Assembly (NCBI RefSeq): GCF_026410505.1
Contig: NZ_JAPMIU010000002.1
Location: 363,006 to 427,005 of the forward strand
DNA length: 64,000 nt
Direction of reading: 5' to 3'
From: Frateuria hangzhouensis
Lineage (GTDB): Bacteria > Pseudomonadota > Gammaproteobacteria > Xanthomonadales > Rhodanobacteraceae
Shown here: piece by piece, positions 18,131 through 27,400 of the stretch
How positions within the stretch are numbered: position 1 is the first letter of the stretch
How the letters are laid out: each line of letters starts with the position of its first letter
Program-made: the position numbers and the translations under genes
The notes under the pieces: model-generated
What the model saw: only the letters and a program-made list of their open reading frames with translations
What the model was told of the DNA's origin: nothing
Databases searched by the model: none

Positions 18131-19192
18131 TCACTCCTCCAGGAATGGCTGCGCGATCTTCAATACCGTCTGGTACGGCTCGGGTTCGTTGCGGTTGCTG
18201 AGCAGGATGATCGTCAGGTGCTGCTTCGGCCAGCGCACGATCACGTTGCGGAAGCCGATGCTCTCGCCCGAATGCCAAAGGGTGTCGCCGGTGATGCGCC
18301 AGCCGTAGCCGTAGCTGGCCTCGTACGGCTCGCCGGTGACCTTCGCGTGCGGGCTGAAGGCGGCCTTGCGCGAGGCGTCGCTGAGCAGGCGGTCGTCGTA
18401 GAGCGCCGCGTCCCACCGGACCAGGTCGTCGATGTTCGAATAGATGCCGCCGTCGCCGCGGGTGGCGGAGGTGACACTCTGGTCGGTGCGCTGCCAGTGG
18501 CCGTCGATCTCGCTGTAGCCGTAGGCGCGATTGGGCACGCGGCTTTTCACCGGCGAGGGATCGTCGTGCACGTAAAGCAGGGTGTGGTCCATGTGCAGCG
18601 GCGCGAAGACGCGCTGCTGGAGGAAATCCTGCAAAGTCTTGCCGGACGCCTTCTCCACCACCAGGCCCAGCAGCACGTAGCCGGTGTTGCTGTAGCGGTA
18701 GGCGCTGCCAGGAGGGAAGTAGCTGCGCGGCGTGGCCGAGAGCATCCGCAACACGTCCTGGTCGCTGACTTGCGCGGTCTGGTCGGGCGGGATCAGGTCC
18801 TCGTAGTCGATCAGCCCGCCGGTGTGGTCGAGCAGCTGGCGCAGGGTGACTACGGCGGTGGTGGCCGGCAGCGAAGGCAGCCAGTGGCGGATGGAATCGT
18901 CGAGCCCGAGCTTGCCGTCTTCGGCCAGCAGCAGGATCGCGGCCGCGGTGAACTGCTTGGTGATCGAGGCCAGGCGAAAATCGGTGCCCGGGGTGACCCG
19001 GGTGTGCTGCTCCAGGTTGGCCAGGCCGTAGCCCTTGCGCAGCAGCGGCTTGCCATCCCTGAGCACGAGCAGGGCGGCGCCGGGACCGTCGCCCTGGTAC
19101 TTCTGCATCAAGCGGTCGGCGTGCCGCAGGGCGTCGGCGGCATGCACAGAGCCGGCAAGGAAGAACGAGGCGAAAAGCAGGGCGAGGCGCAT
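18131..19192 (-). CDS. Exported serine hydrolase, class C beta-lactamase/DD-peptidase fold
   Basis: 353 residues with a signal peptide (MRLALLFASFFLAGSVHA) and an S12-type serine hydrolase domain. Catalytic motifs: S76-ITK-79 (LASITKQF), Y167-SN (YRYSNTGY) and WHSGES as the KTG-box equivalent. Family members act as D,D-carboxypeptidases, D-aminopeptidases or esterases; the substrate cannot be read from sequence, but neighbours suggest a D-Ala-containing peptide. Start at 19192 follows GGAGAAAG; upstream frame is the CTCTCCC repeat. Last gene of the leftward block of the putative muropeptide island. Confidence 0.8.
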   Translation of the reverse strand: MRLALLFASFFLAGSVHAADALRHADRLMQKYQGDGPGAALLVLRDGKPLLRKGYGLANLEQHTRVTPGTDFRLASITKQFTAAAILLLAEDGKLGLDDSIRHWLPSLPATTAVVTLRQLLDHTGGLIDYEDLIPPDQTAQVSDQDVLRMLSATPRSYFPPGSAYRYSNTGYVLLGLVVEKASGKTLQDFLQQRVFAPLHMDHTLLYVHDDPSPVKSRVPNRAYGYSEIDGHWQRTDQSVTSATRGDGGIYSNIDDLVRWDAALYDDRLLSDASRKAAFSPHAKVTGEPYEASYGYGWRITGDTLWHSGESIGFRNVIVRWPKQHLTIILLSNRNEPEPYQTVLKIAQPFLEE

Positions 19193-19220
19193 GGTCTTTC
19201 TCCGTGCGTGGAACTCAAGC

Positions 19221-19328
19221 CCCTCTCCCGCCGGGAGAGGGGTTGGGGTGAGGGTTCGGCCAGCGCGAGGTGCGCGCTCCGCCCGAACCCTCACCCGCCT
19301 GTCGGCAGCCGCTCCCGAGGGGAGCGGA
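19221..19328. repeat. CTCTCCC-type repeat pair
   Basis: CCCTCTCCCGCCGGGAGAGGGG with GTGAGGGTTCGG, then an inverted CCGAACCCTCACCCGCCTGTCGGC and CTCCCGAGGGGAG. It lies in the 162-bp gap between the VanX-like gene and the first serine hydrolase. Confidence 0.7.
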
Positions 19329-19354
19329 CTCGGCCGTGTGCCGTGATGCACGCA

Positions 19355-20146
19355 TCACTTCACCGGCACGTCGTAGATCGTGTGCGGCGTGGGCTCGTTG
19401 GCCCAGGTGTAATGCCACCACTCCAGCGGATAGTTCTTGAAGCCCTCGCGCTCCATCGCCGCGCGCAGGCGCAGCCGGTTGGCGTGCTGCTGCGGGGTCA
19501 CGTCCGGTGCATCGGTGTGGGCGCGCAGGTCGAAGAAGTCGAATGGCGTGCCCATGTCCAGCGGCCGGCAATGCGCGCCCTCGGCATCGCACTGCTCCAT
19601 CGTGAGGTCCGTCGTGCCGCCGCGGCTGTGCCCGGAGACCGACGCGATGTAGCCATCCAGCAGCACGCGCTTGTCCAGGTTCGGGTAGTGCGCCGGCTTG
19701 GTCCGCTGGTCGGACAGGTCGTGCGCCCAGCGCACGAAATGCGACACCGCGCGGGCGGGTCGATAGCAATCCCACAGCTTCAGGCGCATGTGTGCCGCGC
19801 GCAGTTCGTGCTCGACCCGCGCCAGCGCCTCGGCGACCGGGCGCTTGAGCAGGCATTTGGGCGCGAGATAGCCGTCGACCGCTGTGCCGACGAAGTTGTC
19901 CCGGCCGGCATACTTGATGTCCTCGGCGATGTCGGGGACGAGCGTGCGGATGTCGACCAGATCGGCCGCGGCGGCGGTCGTGGCAGGGGAGAGCGTGGTG
20001 GCGTCCCTGGCCAGCGCTGGCATCGCCACTGCCAGTGTGCAGGCCAGCGCGAGCTGGCTGCAGGAGCGCACCCTGTGCGCGACCCGATCGTTCCGCTCCG
20101 CCCGGTCGCGCACAGGGTGCGCTCCTGCACGAGTGTTCCGCGTCAT
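19355..20146 (-). CDS. ddpX: D-alanyl-D-alanine dipeptidase, VanX/DdpX type (M15D)
   Basis: Zinc dipeptidase that hydrolyses free D-Ala-D-Ala, 263 residues, exported. Zinc ligands are H173 and D180 in SGHSRGGTTDLT and H245 in EWWH, with catalytic E242; the conserved Arg is in WDCYRPAR. Start ATG 20146 overlaps the stop of the upstream serine hydrolase by four bases (ATGA), which fixes the start. Residues 6-30 are encoded by a 71-bp REP palindrome (20059-20129), giving an odd Arg-rich n-region before the hydrophobic core LALACTLAVAMPALA. In this context it would release D-Ala from imported or shed pentapeptide stems, not confer glycopeptide resistance: no vanA or vanH homologue is present. Confidence 0.88.
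   Translation of the reverse strand: MTRNTRAGAHPVRDRAERNDRVAHRVRSCSQLALACTLAVAMPALARDATTLSPATTAAAADLVDIRTLVPDIAEDIKYAGRDNFVGTAVDGYLAPKCLLKRPVAEALARVEHELRAAHMRLKLWDCYRPARAVSHFVRWAHDLSDQRTKPAHYPNLDKRVLLDGYIASVSGHSRGGTTDLTMEQCDAEGAHCRPLDMGTPFDFFDLRAHTDAPDVTPQQHANRLRLRAAMEREGFKNYPLEWWHYTWANEPTPHTIYDVPVK
20059..20129. repeat. REP palindrome inside the VanX-like coding region
   Basis: Perfect 26-base inverted arms (TGCAGGAGCGCACCCTGTGC... and its complement) separated by 19 bases. The same GAGCGCACCCTGTGCGCGACC unit occurs at 18058-18083. Here it is translated as residues 6-30 of the VanX-like protein. Confidence 0.85.
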
Positions 20147-21855
20147 AGGCAGTCTCCGATGCGCTCGAAATGCAGGTCTTCGTAGTCCGAACTGAAGTCG
20201 CCCAGCGGATCGAGCTTGGCCATGGTGAGGGTGGGCGGGGCGCCGGCGTGGGGGTCGAGCCAGGCGTCCAGGTCGACGGCCGGATCGTCCCACTGCACCA
20301 GGTAGCGCTTGCCCAGCCGCTTGACCGTGCCCTTCATGTGCGGCGATTTGCGCGAGGCCCACTGCACCGCACCTTCGCGCGGACACAGCGCGATCTCGCC
20401 GAACCACGGGTCGCGATAGCGGCCGCTCCAATCGAAAGCGGACGGTGCCACCGTCGTGGCGCCGGCGGTGTCCGGCGGGCGCGCGGCGGCCGGACGCTGC
20501 GCCGCCTCGTGGTCGAGTGCGTCGGCATACCAGCTGACGCCATGGCCGTCGTCCGGCGCGGTGAAATGCTTGATCAGCACCTCGCCCAGTACGGTGCGCG
20601 CGTCCCCGGCTTCGCCGTTGATCATGAACACGAAGCCGCTCTTGCGGTCCGGCAGCAGCGCCAGCATCGAGTACATGCCGCCTAGCGTGCCGGTGTGCCA
20701 GACCACCCATGTCCCGTCGACGTCGGCCATGCGCCAGCCGTAGCCGTAGGCCATCACGTGGGTATGGTCCCAGGCGCGGCGCTGGTCGGAGACCGGGATC
20801 AGCATATGCGGCGCTTGCAGCTCCTTTCGCTGGGCGGAAGAGAGCCACCCGAGCTGCGCCGGCGTGGGCGCCAGCCAGTTCTTCGCCCAGGCGAGCATGT
20901 CGGTGAGGTCGCAGCGGATGCCGCCGGCCGGGGCCGAGGTGATCCCCGGAATGGCCGGGCCGTCCTGGCGCATCGGCAGGTTGCGGCCATCGCGCTGGAA
21001 ATGCGGTTGGGCCACGTCGCCGACGGCATCGCGGTTCCAGCGGCCGACCTGGCAACGGCCGAGCCCGAGCGGTTCGAACACCTCGCGGTGCATCAGCGCC
21101 TCGTAGGACGCGCCGCCCGCGGCCGCGGCCACTTCGCCGGCCACCACGTAGAGCAGGTTGTCGTACTGGTACTGCGAGCGGAAGCTGTAGCCGGACTGGA
21201 TGTAGCGCAGCCCGTGGATGATGTCCTGGCGGGTGAAGTCGTTCGGCTCGGGCCACAGCATCAGGTCGCCGCCACCTTCGGGCAGGCCGCTGGAGTGGGT
21301 AAGCAGGTCCGCCACGCGCATGTTTTTCGTGACCCAAGGGTCGGCCATGCGGAAGTCGGGCAGGTACTTCGTCACCGGGTCGCCCCAGGCGAGCTTGCCC
21401 TGGTCGACCAGCCGGCCGAGCAGCGCCGTGGTCATCGCCTTGCTGTTGGAGGCGATCTTGAAGAGCGTTTGCGGGGTGATCGGCTGGCCGGAACCGGCGA
21501 TGGTTTCGCCGCGGGTGGCGGTGTAGACGACCTGGCCGTTTTCGATCACGCCGACGGCGATGCCGGGAAGGTGGTAGCGGGCGACGACGGCGTCGACGAT
21601 GGGGTCGTAGGTCTTGTCAGCTGAAGCGTTGGCGGGCGAGGCGAGCGCGCTGCTTGCCAGGCAGGCCGTGGCGAGTAGGGCGAGAGTGAGGCAAAGACCT
21701 CCCCCTCTCCCCAGCCCTCTCCCCCGAGCAGGCTCGGGGGAGAGGGAGCGCATGGTCGCGGGCCGGACTGCTCCCTCTCCCCCGGCCACGCCGGGGGAGA
21801 GGGTTGGGGAGAGGGGGAGGCCTTTCGTCGTTCGGTGACGCTCAATGTTGGGCAT
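20143..21855 (-). CDS. Exported serine hydrolase, beta-lactamase fold with C-terminal extension
   Basis: 570 residues from ATG 21855, chosen because GAGGTGGAGCG lies just upstream and it overlaps the dipeptidase stop; an internal ATG at 21753 lacks a ribosome-binding site. S12-type motifs: S136-NSK-139, YDN in YQYDNLLY, and WHTGTLGG. The last ~150 residues form a beta-rich domain as in other family members (DUF3471-like). Between the start and the signal-peptide core (about 54-72) the frame runs through a CTCTCCC repeat, giving a long, odd N terminus. Likely a periplasmic peptidase or esterase on D-amino-acid peptides; substrate unknown. Stop overlaps the VanX-like start. Confidence 0.78.
   Translation of the reverse strand: MPNIERHRTTKGLPLSPTLSPGVAGGEGAVRPATMRSLSPEPARGRGLGRGGGLCLTLALLATACLASSALASPANASADKTYDPIVDAVVARYHLPGIAVGVIENGQVVYTATRGETIAGSGQPITPQTLFKIASNSKAMTTALLGRLVDQGKLAWGDPVTKYLPDFRMADPWVTKNMRVADLLTHSSGLPEGGGDLMLWPEPNDFTRQDIIHGLRYIQSGYSFRSQYQYDNLLYVVAGEVAAAAGGASYEALMHREVFEPLGLGRCQVGRWNRDAVGDVAQPHFQRDGRNLPMRQDGPAIPGITSAPAGGIRCDLTDMLAWAKNWLAPTPAQLGWLSSAQRKELQAPHMLIPVSDQRRAWDHTHVMAYGYGWRMADVDGTWVVWHTGTLGGMYSMLALLPDRKSGFVFMINGEAGDARTVLGEVLIKHFTAPDDGHGVSWYADALDHEAAQRPAAARPPDTAGATTVAPSAFDWSGRYRDPWFGEIALCPREGAVQWASRKSPHMKGTVKRLGKRYLVQWDDPAVDLDAWLDPHAGAPPTLTMAKLDPLGDFSSDYEDLHFERIGDCL
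21699..21821. repeat. CTCTCCC palindrome inside a coding region
   Basis: Outer arms CCTCCCCCTCTCCCCAGCCC and its complement match with about one mismatch in 28 bases; an inner GGGGGAGAGGG pair is also present. It lies in frame between the start codon and the signal-peptide core of the serine hydrolase gene 20143-21855. Confidence 0.75.
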
Positions 21856-23056
21856 CGCGCTCCACCTCGCGCCACACGCGCAGCAGGTTGCCGCCCCAGA
21901 TCTTGGCGATGTCAGTGTCGCTGAAGCCGGCGCGGCGCAGCGCGGCGGTGAGGTTGCGGGTTTCGCTGGCGTCCTTCCAGCCGGTGATGCCGCCGCCGCC
22001 GTCGAAGTCCGAGGCGATGCCGACATGATCCACGCCGGCGACGTCGGCGATATGGCGGATCTGCCTGACGTACTCCGCGACCGTGGCCAGCGGGTACTTC
22101 TGTTCGATCTTCGCCATGCCTGCCGCCATCGCCGGCAGGTAGTCATGCTTGTCGCTGTCGTATTCCTTGTCGCCGGCCTGGCGTGCGACCTCGGCCTGCA
22201 GCTTTTCTTCGGCCGCCGCGCGCGCCGGATCCTTCTTCAGGAACTCCTTGTACGCCACCGCCTGCACCACGCCGCCGTTGGCGGCGACCGCGCGCAGCAG
22301 GTCGTCGGGAAGGTTGCGCGGGTTGTCGAGCACGGCGCGGGCACCGGAGTGCGAGGCGATGATCGGCGCCTTCGAGGCGGCCAGCACGTCGCGCGCGCAG
22401 GCGTCGGAGGCGTGCGAGATGTCCACCATCATGCCCAGCGCGTTGGCGCGCGCGACCACCTTTCGGCCGAAGTCGGTCATGCCGTGGTCGTCGGCGCTGT
22501 TCATCGCCGGCTCGCCGTGCTCGGTGTCCGGCTGCGAGCTGGTGCACAGGTCGTTGTCGCCCACGTGCACCAGGCCGACGTAACGCGCGCCGCGGTCGTA
22601 GGCCGCATCCAGCCGGTGCAGGTCGTGGCCGAGCGAGTAGGCGTTCTCGATGCCGATCATCGCCGAGAGCAGGCCGGCCTTGTGGTTGGCCAGCGCCTGC
22701 GCCGGCGAGGTGGCCAGGCGGATGCGGTCGGGGTAGCGCATCAGCATGCGGCCGATCGCCTCGTACTTCGTTTCCGCCTGCCGCACGGCCTTGGCGTAGC
22801 CGGCCGCGTCGAGCTTGTGCTGTGGCACCCAGATCACGAAGAACGCGGCGTTCAGTCCGCCGCGCTCCATCTTGCCCAGGTCGACCTTGAGCGACGTGTC
22901 CTTGCCGACGTCGAAGCGCGCCTCGCGCATGTAGGTGAACGGGATATCGACGTGGGTGTCGATGGTGATCGGCGGATCCGGCGGCGCTGTTTGCGCCAGC
23001 GCGGGCATCGTGGCGCCTAGCAGGGCGAGGAGGACAAAGTGGCCAGGTCGGGTCAT
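21842..23056 (-). CDS. Exported M19 membrane dipeptidase (renal dipeptidase family)
   Basis: Binuclear zinc dipeptidase, 404 residues, with signal peptide MTRPGHFVLLALLGATMPALA. Metal ligands: H35 and D37 (IDTHVDIP), bridging E137 (IGIENAY), H215 (VDISHASD) and H236 (ASHSGAR); SDFDGGGGITGW is another family motif. M19 enzymes cleave dipeptides and tolerate a D-residue at the C-terminal position, so L-Ala-D-Glu and D-Ala-D-Ala are plausible substrates. ATG 23056 has AGGAGAG upstream; an alternative ATG at 23077 overlaps the lysA stop. Member of the leftward operon after lysA. Confidence 0.85.
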   Translation of the reverse strand: MTRPGHFVLLALLGATMPALAQTAPPDPPITIDTHVDIPFTYMREARFDVGKDTSLKVDLGKMERGGLNAAFFVIWVPQHKLDAAGYAKAVRQAETKYEAIGRMLMRYPDRIRLATSPAQALANHKAGLLSAMIGIENAYSLGHDLHRLDAAYDRGARYVGLVHVGDNDLCTSSQPDTEHGEPAMNSADDHGMTDFGRKVVARANALGMMVDISHASDACARDVLAASKAPIIASHSGARAVLDNPRNLPDDLLRAVAANGGVVQAVAYKEFLKKDPARAAAEEKLQAEVARQAGDKEYDSDKHDYLPAMAAGMAKIEQKYPLATVAEYVRQIRHIADVAGVDHVGIASDFDGGGGITGWKDASETRNLTAALRRAGFSDTDIAKIWGGNLLRVWREVERDAQH

Positions 23057-23073
23057 GCGCTTCTCTCCTGCGG

Positions 23074-24372
23074 TCATGGGGCCAGCCAATCCTGCGCCGG
23101 TTGTTCGCCCGCGACCATCTCCTCGAGGGTCTGCCGCCGGCGGATGACGGCGTAGCGGCCATCGTCCAGCAGCGCCTCGGCGGCGAGCGGGCGCGAGTTG
23201 TAGGTCGATGCCATCGAGGCGCCATAGGCGCCGGTGCCCTGGATGGCGAGCAGGTCGCCGGGCGCGCACGCCGGCAGCACGCGCCCGCGGGCGAAGGTGT
23301 CGCCGGTCTCGCAGACCGGGCCGACCACGTCGTATGTCGCCAGCGGCCGCGGCTCGGGCGAGACCGGCACGATGTCGTGCCAGGCGTCGTAGAGGCTCGG
23401 GCGCTGCAGGTCGTTCATCGCCGCGTCGAGCACCAGGAAGCTGCGTTCGGTGCCTTCCTTGATGCGCAGCACGCGGGTCAGCAACACGCCGGCCTCGGCG
23501 ACCAGATAGCGGCCCGGCTCCAGCAGCAGCCGCCCGTCGAAGCCGGCCAGCGCCTCGCGGACCACCTGCACGTAATCGGCCGCGGCGACCGGTTGGTCCT
23601 GCCCGGCGCGGTAGCGCACGCCCAGCCCGCCGCCGACGTCGATGCTGGCGACCGGATGCCCGGCCTGCACCAGCTCGCGCCAGAACGCGGCCACGCGATG
23701 CAGCGCCAGGCGGAACGGCGTGAGGTCCAGGATCTGCGAGCCGATGTGCACGTGCAGGCCGTCCAGCCGCACGTGCGCCAGTTGCCGACCCTCGGCGAAC
23801 CAGCGGCGCGCCTCGGCGATGCTGACGCCGAACTTGTTCTCCGCGCGGCCGGTGGAAATCTTGGCGTGGGTCAGTGCATCCACGTCCGGGTTGATGCGCA
23901 CGGCGGCGTTCGCCACCACGTGCCGCGCCGCGGCGACGCGTTCGATCGCGTGCAGCTCGTCCAGCGATTCGACGTTGAAGCGGGCGATGCCGGCGTCGAG
24001 CGCGGCGCCGATTTCCTCGTCGGTCTTGCCGACGCCGGAAAACACGATGCGCGCGGCCGGGATGCCGGCTGCCAGTGCGCGTTGCAGTTCGCCGGCCGAG
24101 ACGATATCGGCGCCCAGGCCGGCGGCGGCCATCAGTTCGAGGATCGCGCGGTTGCTGTTGGCCTTGACCGCGTAGCAGATGGTGGCATCGAGGCCTTGCA
24201 GGGCGGTCTGGAGCTCGCCGATGCGTCGTCGGATCGCATTGGCCGAATAGGCGTGCAGTGGCGTGCCCAGGCGTTCGGCCAGCGCGTGCAGGTCGACGCC
24301 ATCGAGAAAGGGTTGTGGTTCGGGCACGGAGGAAGTGTCGTCGTGCCGGGAAGAAGCGATCATGGGGATCAT
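23074..24372 (-). CDS. lysA: Diaminopimelate decarboxylase (PLP, fold III)
   Basis: Converts meso-diaminopimelate to L-lysine and CO2. 432 residues with PLP lysine K70 in CYAVKANSN, HIGSQI, the glycine-rich DVGGGLGVRY, EPGRYLVA, and the CETGD dimer-interface motif near the C terminus. No signal peptide, so cytosolic. It sits with muropeptide peptidases instead of lysine genes, which suggests it uses DAP released from stem peptides. The ATG at 24372 has no clear Shine-Dalgarno and starts only 16 bases after the T-tract of an intrinsic terminator; ATG 24363 is an alternative. Expression may depend on terminator read-through. Whether this is the only LysA in the genome is unknown. Confidence 0.88.
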   Translation of the reverse strand: MIPMIASSRHDDTSSVPEPQPFLDGVDLHALAERLGTPLHAYSANAIRRRIGELQTALQGLDATICYAVKANSNRAILELMAAAGLGADIVSAGELQRALAAGIPAARIVFSGVGKTDEEIGAALDAGIARFNVESLDELHAIERVAAARHVVANAAVRINPDVDALTHAKISTGRAENKFGVSIAEARRWFAEGRQLAHVRLDGLHVHIGSQILDLTPFRLALHRVAAFWRELVQAGHPVASIDVGGGLGVRYRAGQDQPVAAADYVQVVREALAGFDGRLLLEPGRYLVAEAGVLLTRVLRIKEGTERSFLVLDAAMNDLQRPSLYDAWHDIVPVSPEPRPLATYDVVGPVCETGDTFARGRVLPACAPGDLLAIQGTGAYGASMASTYNSRPLAAEALLDDGRYAVIRRRQTLEEMVAGEQPAQDWLAP

Positions 24373-24387
24373 CTGGCAAATGGGCCC

Positions 24388-24422
24388 AAAAAAAGGGCGG
24401 CCCGCGATGACCGCGGGCCGCC
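24388..24422 (-). terminator. Strong intrinsic terminator between TonB receptor and lysA
   Basis: On the minus strand GGCGGCCCGCGG-TCA-TCGCGGGCCGCC-type hairpin (24396-24422) is followed by CTTTTTTT (24388-24395). It ends the TonB-receptor transcript yet lies only 16 bases before the lysA start, leaving no room for a promoter in between. Confidence 0.85.
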
Positions 24423-24436
24423 AGGCGGGGAATGCC

Positions 24437-27400
24437 TCAGAAGTCCACGCTTACGGTCAACTGGGTGAAGCGCGGCGCCTGGAAGCCGATCGGCAGCCCG
24501 AAGGTGGCGTCGGTTTCGTTGGAGATCGCGCTCTGCAGATCCTGATCCACCTGCACCTTGCGCTGCTGGTTGAGCAGGTTGTAGACGGCCAGCTTCACGC
24601 GCAGGTTGCCGCCGCCCTCGAACGGCAGGATGTAGCTGAGGCTGGCGTCGAAGGTGTAAGTCCACGGCAGGCGGCCGTAGTCGCCGCGCGAGGAGTGCTG
24701 GTACACGCGCTCGGCCGAGTTGTCCGACTCGCAGTTCTCCACGCAGATGTAATAGCTGTGGTAGTTGCTCGCGTCGAACGGGTTGCCCACGCCGAAGCCG
24801 GTGATCGGGCCACCCGAATGGATGTCCGCGTTGCCGCCGATCTGCCAGTGCGGGGTGATCGCGTAAGTGCCGCGCAGCTTCAACTGGTGGCGGCGGTCGT
24901 TGGGCAGGAAGCCGTTGCCGCCGAAGTTCACCCACGGGTCGTCGTAGTTCTCGGTGCGGCCGGTGTCGTCGAAGTTGGTGTCGGAGTTGACCGGACCCTC
25001 GGCGTTGCCGCGGTTCCACGCCATCGTGTAGGAGGCGTTGAACGCCCACTTCTCGTCCCAGGCGCGGTCGAGCTGGAATTCGACGGCGGTGTAGGTGCGC
25101 TTGGGTTTCACCCAGCCGCGCTGGCCGATGTAGACCATGTTCGGTTGGGTCTCGCCATCCTCATCGACATAGGTGCCCTCCTGCTGGTACATCGCCCAGC
25201 CTTCCTTGGAGGTGTCGACGGTGAGGTAGCCGTCGGACTCGCCGTCGCAGTTGGTGTCGCCCCACACGGTGACCTTCTGGCCCGGGTTGGCCATCACCCA
25301 GCCGATGTAGCCGTCCTCCCCGCACTGGGCGGTGGCGCTGATCTCCATGTCGTCGATCGCGTTGTGCAGGCGGCGGTAGGTGCCGCTGACGCCCCACGAC
25401 CAGCTGTTGTCGATCATCTGCTGGAAGCCGATGATCGCCTCGTCCTGGTAGACCGGATCCATGTCGTGGTCGACCTCGGCGCGCAGGTCGCCGACCGTGC
25501 CGTCACCCTGCGACGTATCGGTATGGCTGCCCGGCAACGCGTCGCCGACGATCGGCATGGCGTACTCGAAGCCGTTGATCTCGCGCGTCTCCCAGCCGAG
25601 GAAACGATGGGACGAGCGCTCGTCCAGCAGGCCGCCGGCCTGCTTGATGTTGATCACGTTGGCCACCGGCAGGTAGTAGCGGCCAAGGTTGCCGAACAGC
25701 TTGGTGGTGCCGTCGCCCTTCATGTCCCAGGAGAAGCCCAGGCGCGGGGCGATCTGGCGGTCGATCTTGATGTAGCTGTTGCCCGCCGAATCCTGGTTGT
25801 CGAAGCTGTCGTTGCGCAGGCCGCCGTTGAGCACCAGGTTCGGGGTGACCTGCCAGTTGTCCTCGATGTACCAGGCCGCGTTCTTGGTCTCGAACGTGCC
25901 GCCGATCTCGTAGCGGCGCACGCGCACCCAGGCCTCGTCGCCCACCGGGACGCGACCGCCACCGTCGGCGCTGCCGACCTGGCCGCCGGTCGGCGCGGTG
26001 TTGACGTTGTAGTAGTAGCCTCCCGGACCCGGGTAGCGGCGGCCGTAGTCGGAGGTGTCGACCTCGTGGTCATAGCCGAAGCGCAGCAGGTGGTCGCCCA
26101 AGGTCCAGTTGAAGTCGGCGCGGTACTGCTTGCGGATGTCCTCGCGCGAGGCCACCTGCGAGGAACTGGTGCAGCCCAGCGGCAGATCGCCCGCGGGCAG
26201 CGGTACGCCGGCCTCGACCGCCACGCGGTTGCACTCTTCGTCACGCTGCGAGCTGACGTCCGCCTGGCGCTGGTTGCGGCCGTACATCAGCTTCATCGAC
26301 AGGTCGTTGGTGAGATAGCTGGTCCAGGTCAGCGCCCAGTTCTTGCCGCCGGTGTCGGTGTAGACCTCGTTGGTCTTGTCGCCGCGCGTGTCGGTGTCGT
26401 AGTTGTAGCTGTAGACGTCGCCGACGTCCTTGTTCTTGTCCGAGAAGGCCATCAACGACAGCGTGTTGTTGTCGGTGACGTTCCAGTCGATGGTGGCGCC
26501 CCAGAAGCCCTCGTTGGCGCTGTGGTCGGTCATCGTGGTGCCGACGTTGTCGGTGTTGTGCGGGCTGGCGCCGCGCGCTTCGTACATGGCGAAGAAGAAC
26601 AGCTTGTCCTTCACGATCGGACCGGACGCCCAGACGTTGGTCTTGATCAGTGAATCCTGGTCGCGGCTGGAGGTGTAGTAGCGCTCGCCGTCGAAGTAGT
26701 AGTCATGGCCGGCGGCGTGCCAGGCGCCCGGCTCCATGGTGATCGTGGCGCCGCCCTGGAACTGGTTGGTGCCCGAGCGCGCCACCGCGTTGACCACGCC
26801 GCCGGTGGTGCGGCCGAACTCGACCGAATAGCCGCCGGTCTTGACCTGGAACTGGTCGTAGAAGGCGAACGGCGCTTCGGAGAAGCCGTTGCGGTTGTAG
26901 AAGTCAGTGACGTTGAGGCCGTTGACGTAGAACGCGTTCTCGGCGATCGAGGAGCCGCCGAAGGAGATGCCGCCGAAACCGGCGTCGCCCTTGACCACGC
27001 CCGGCGCCAGCAGCGCCACCGAGCTGACGTTCTGGTCGACCGGCAAGCGCACCAGGTCGGCGCGCGAGACGATCGTGGCCGATTCGGTGGAGCTGACGTC
27101 GATGACCGGCAGCACGGAACTGGTGACGTTGATGGTGGCCAGGCTGGTCGCGTCGACCGCGCCCAGGTCGACCGTGGTGGTGGTGCCCAGCGCGACCGTG
27201 ACGTTGCGGGTCGGACCGACCTGCTGGCCGCCGCTGCTGGCGCTGATCGTGTACTGGCCCACCGGCAGGAACGGGAAGCGGTAGTTGCCTTCGCCGTCGG
27301 CGGTAATGGTGCGGGTGAAGCCGGTGGCCGGGTTGTTCACCGTCACCACGGCGCCGGCCTCGGTATGGCCGGTCACCGAACCGTCGTTGTTGGCGGCGTG

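Noticed and set aside
18131..24372. Glycopeptide-resistance cluster, suggested by the VanX-like gene
   Set aside because: No D-Ala-D-Lac ligase (VanA), VanH dehydrogenase or VanRS is present; the neighbours point to peptide catabolism.
24373..24436. Lysine riboswitch before lysA
   Set aside because: The space is too short and is occupied by an intrinsic terminator hairpin.
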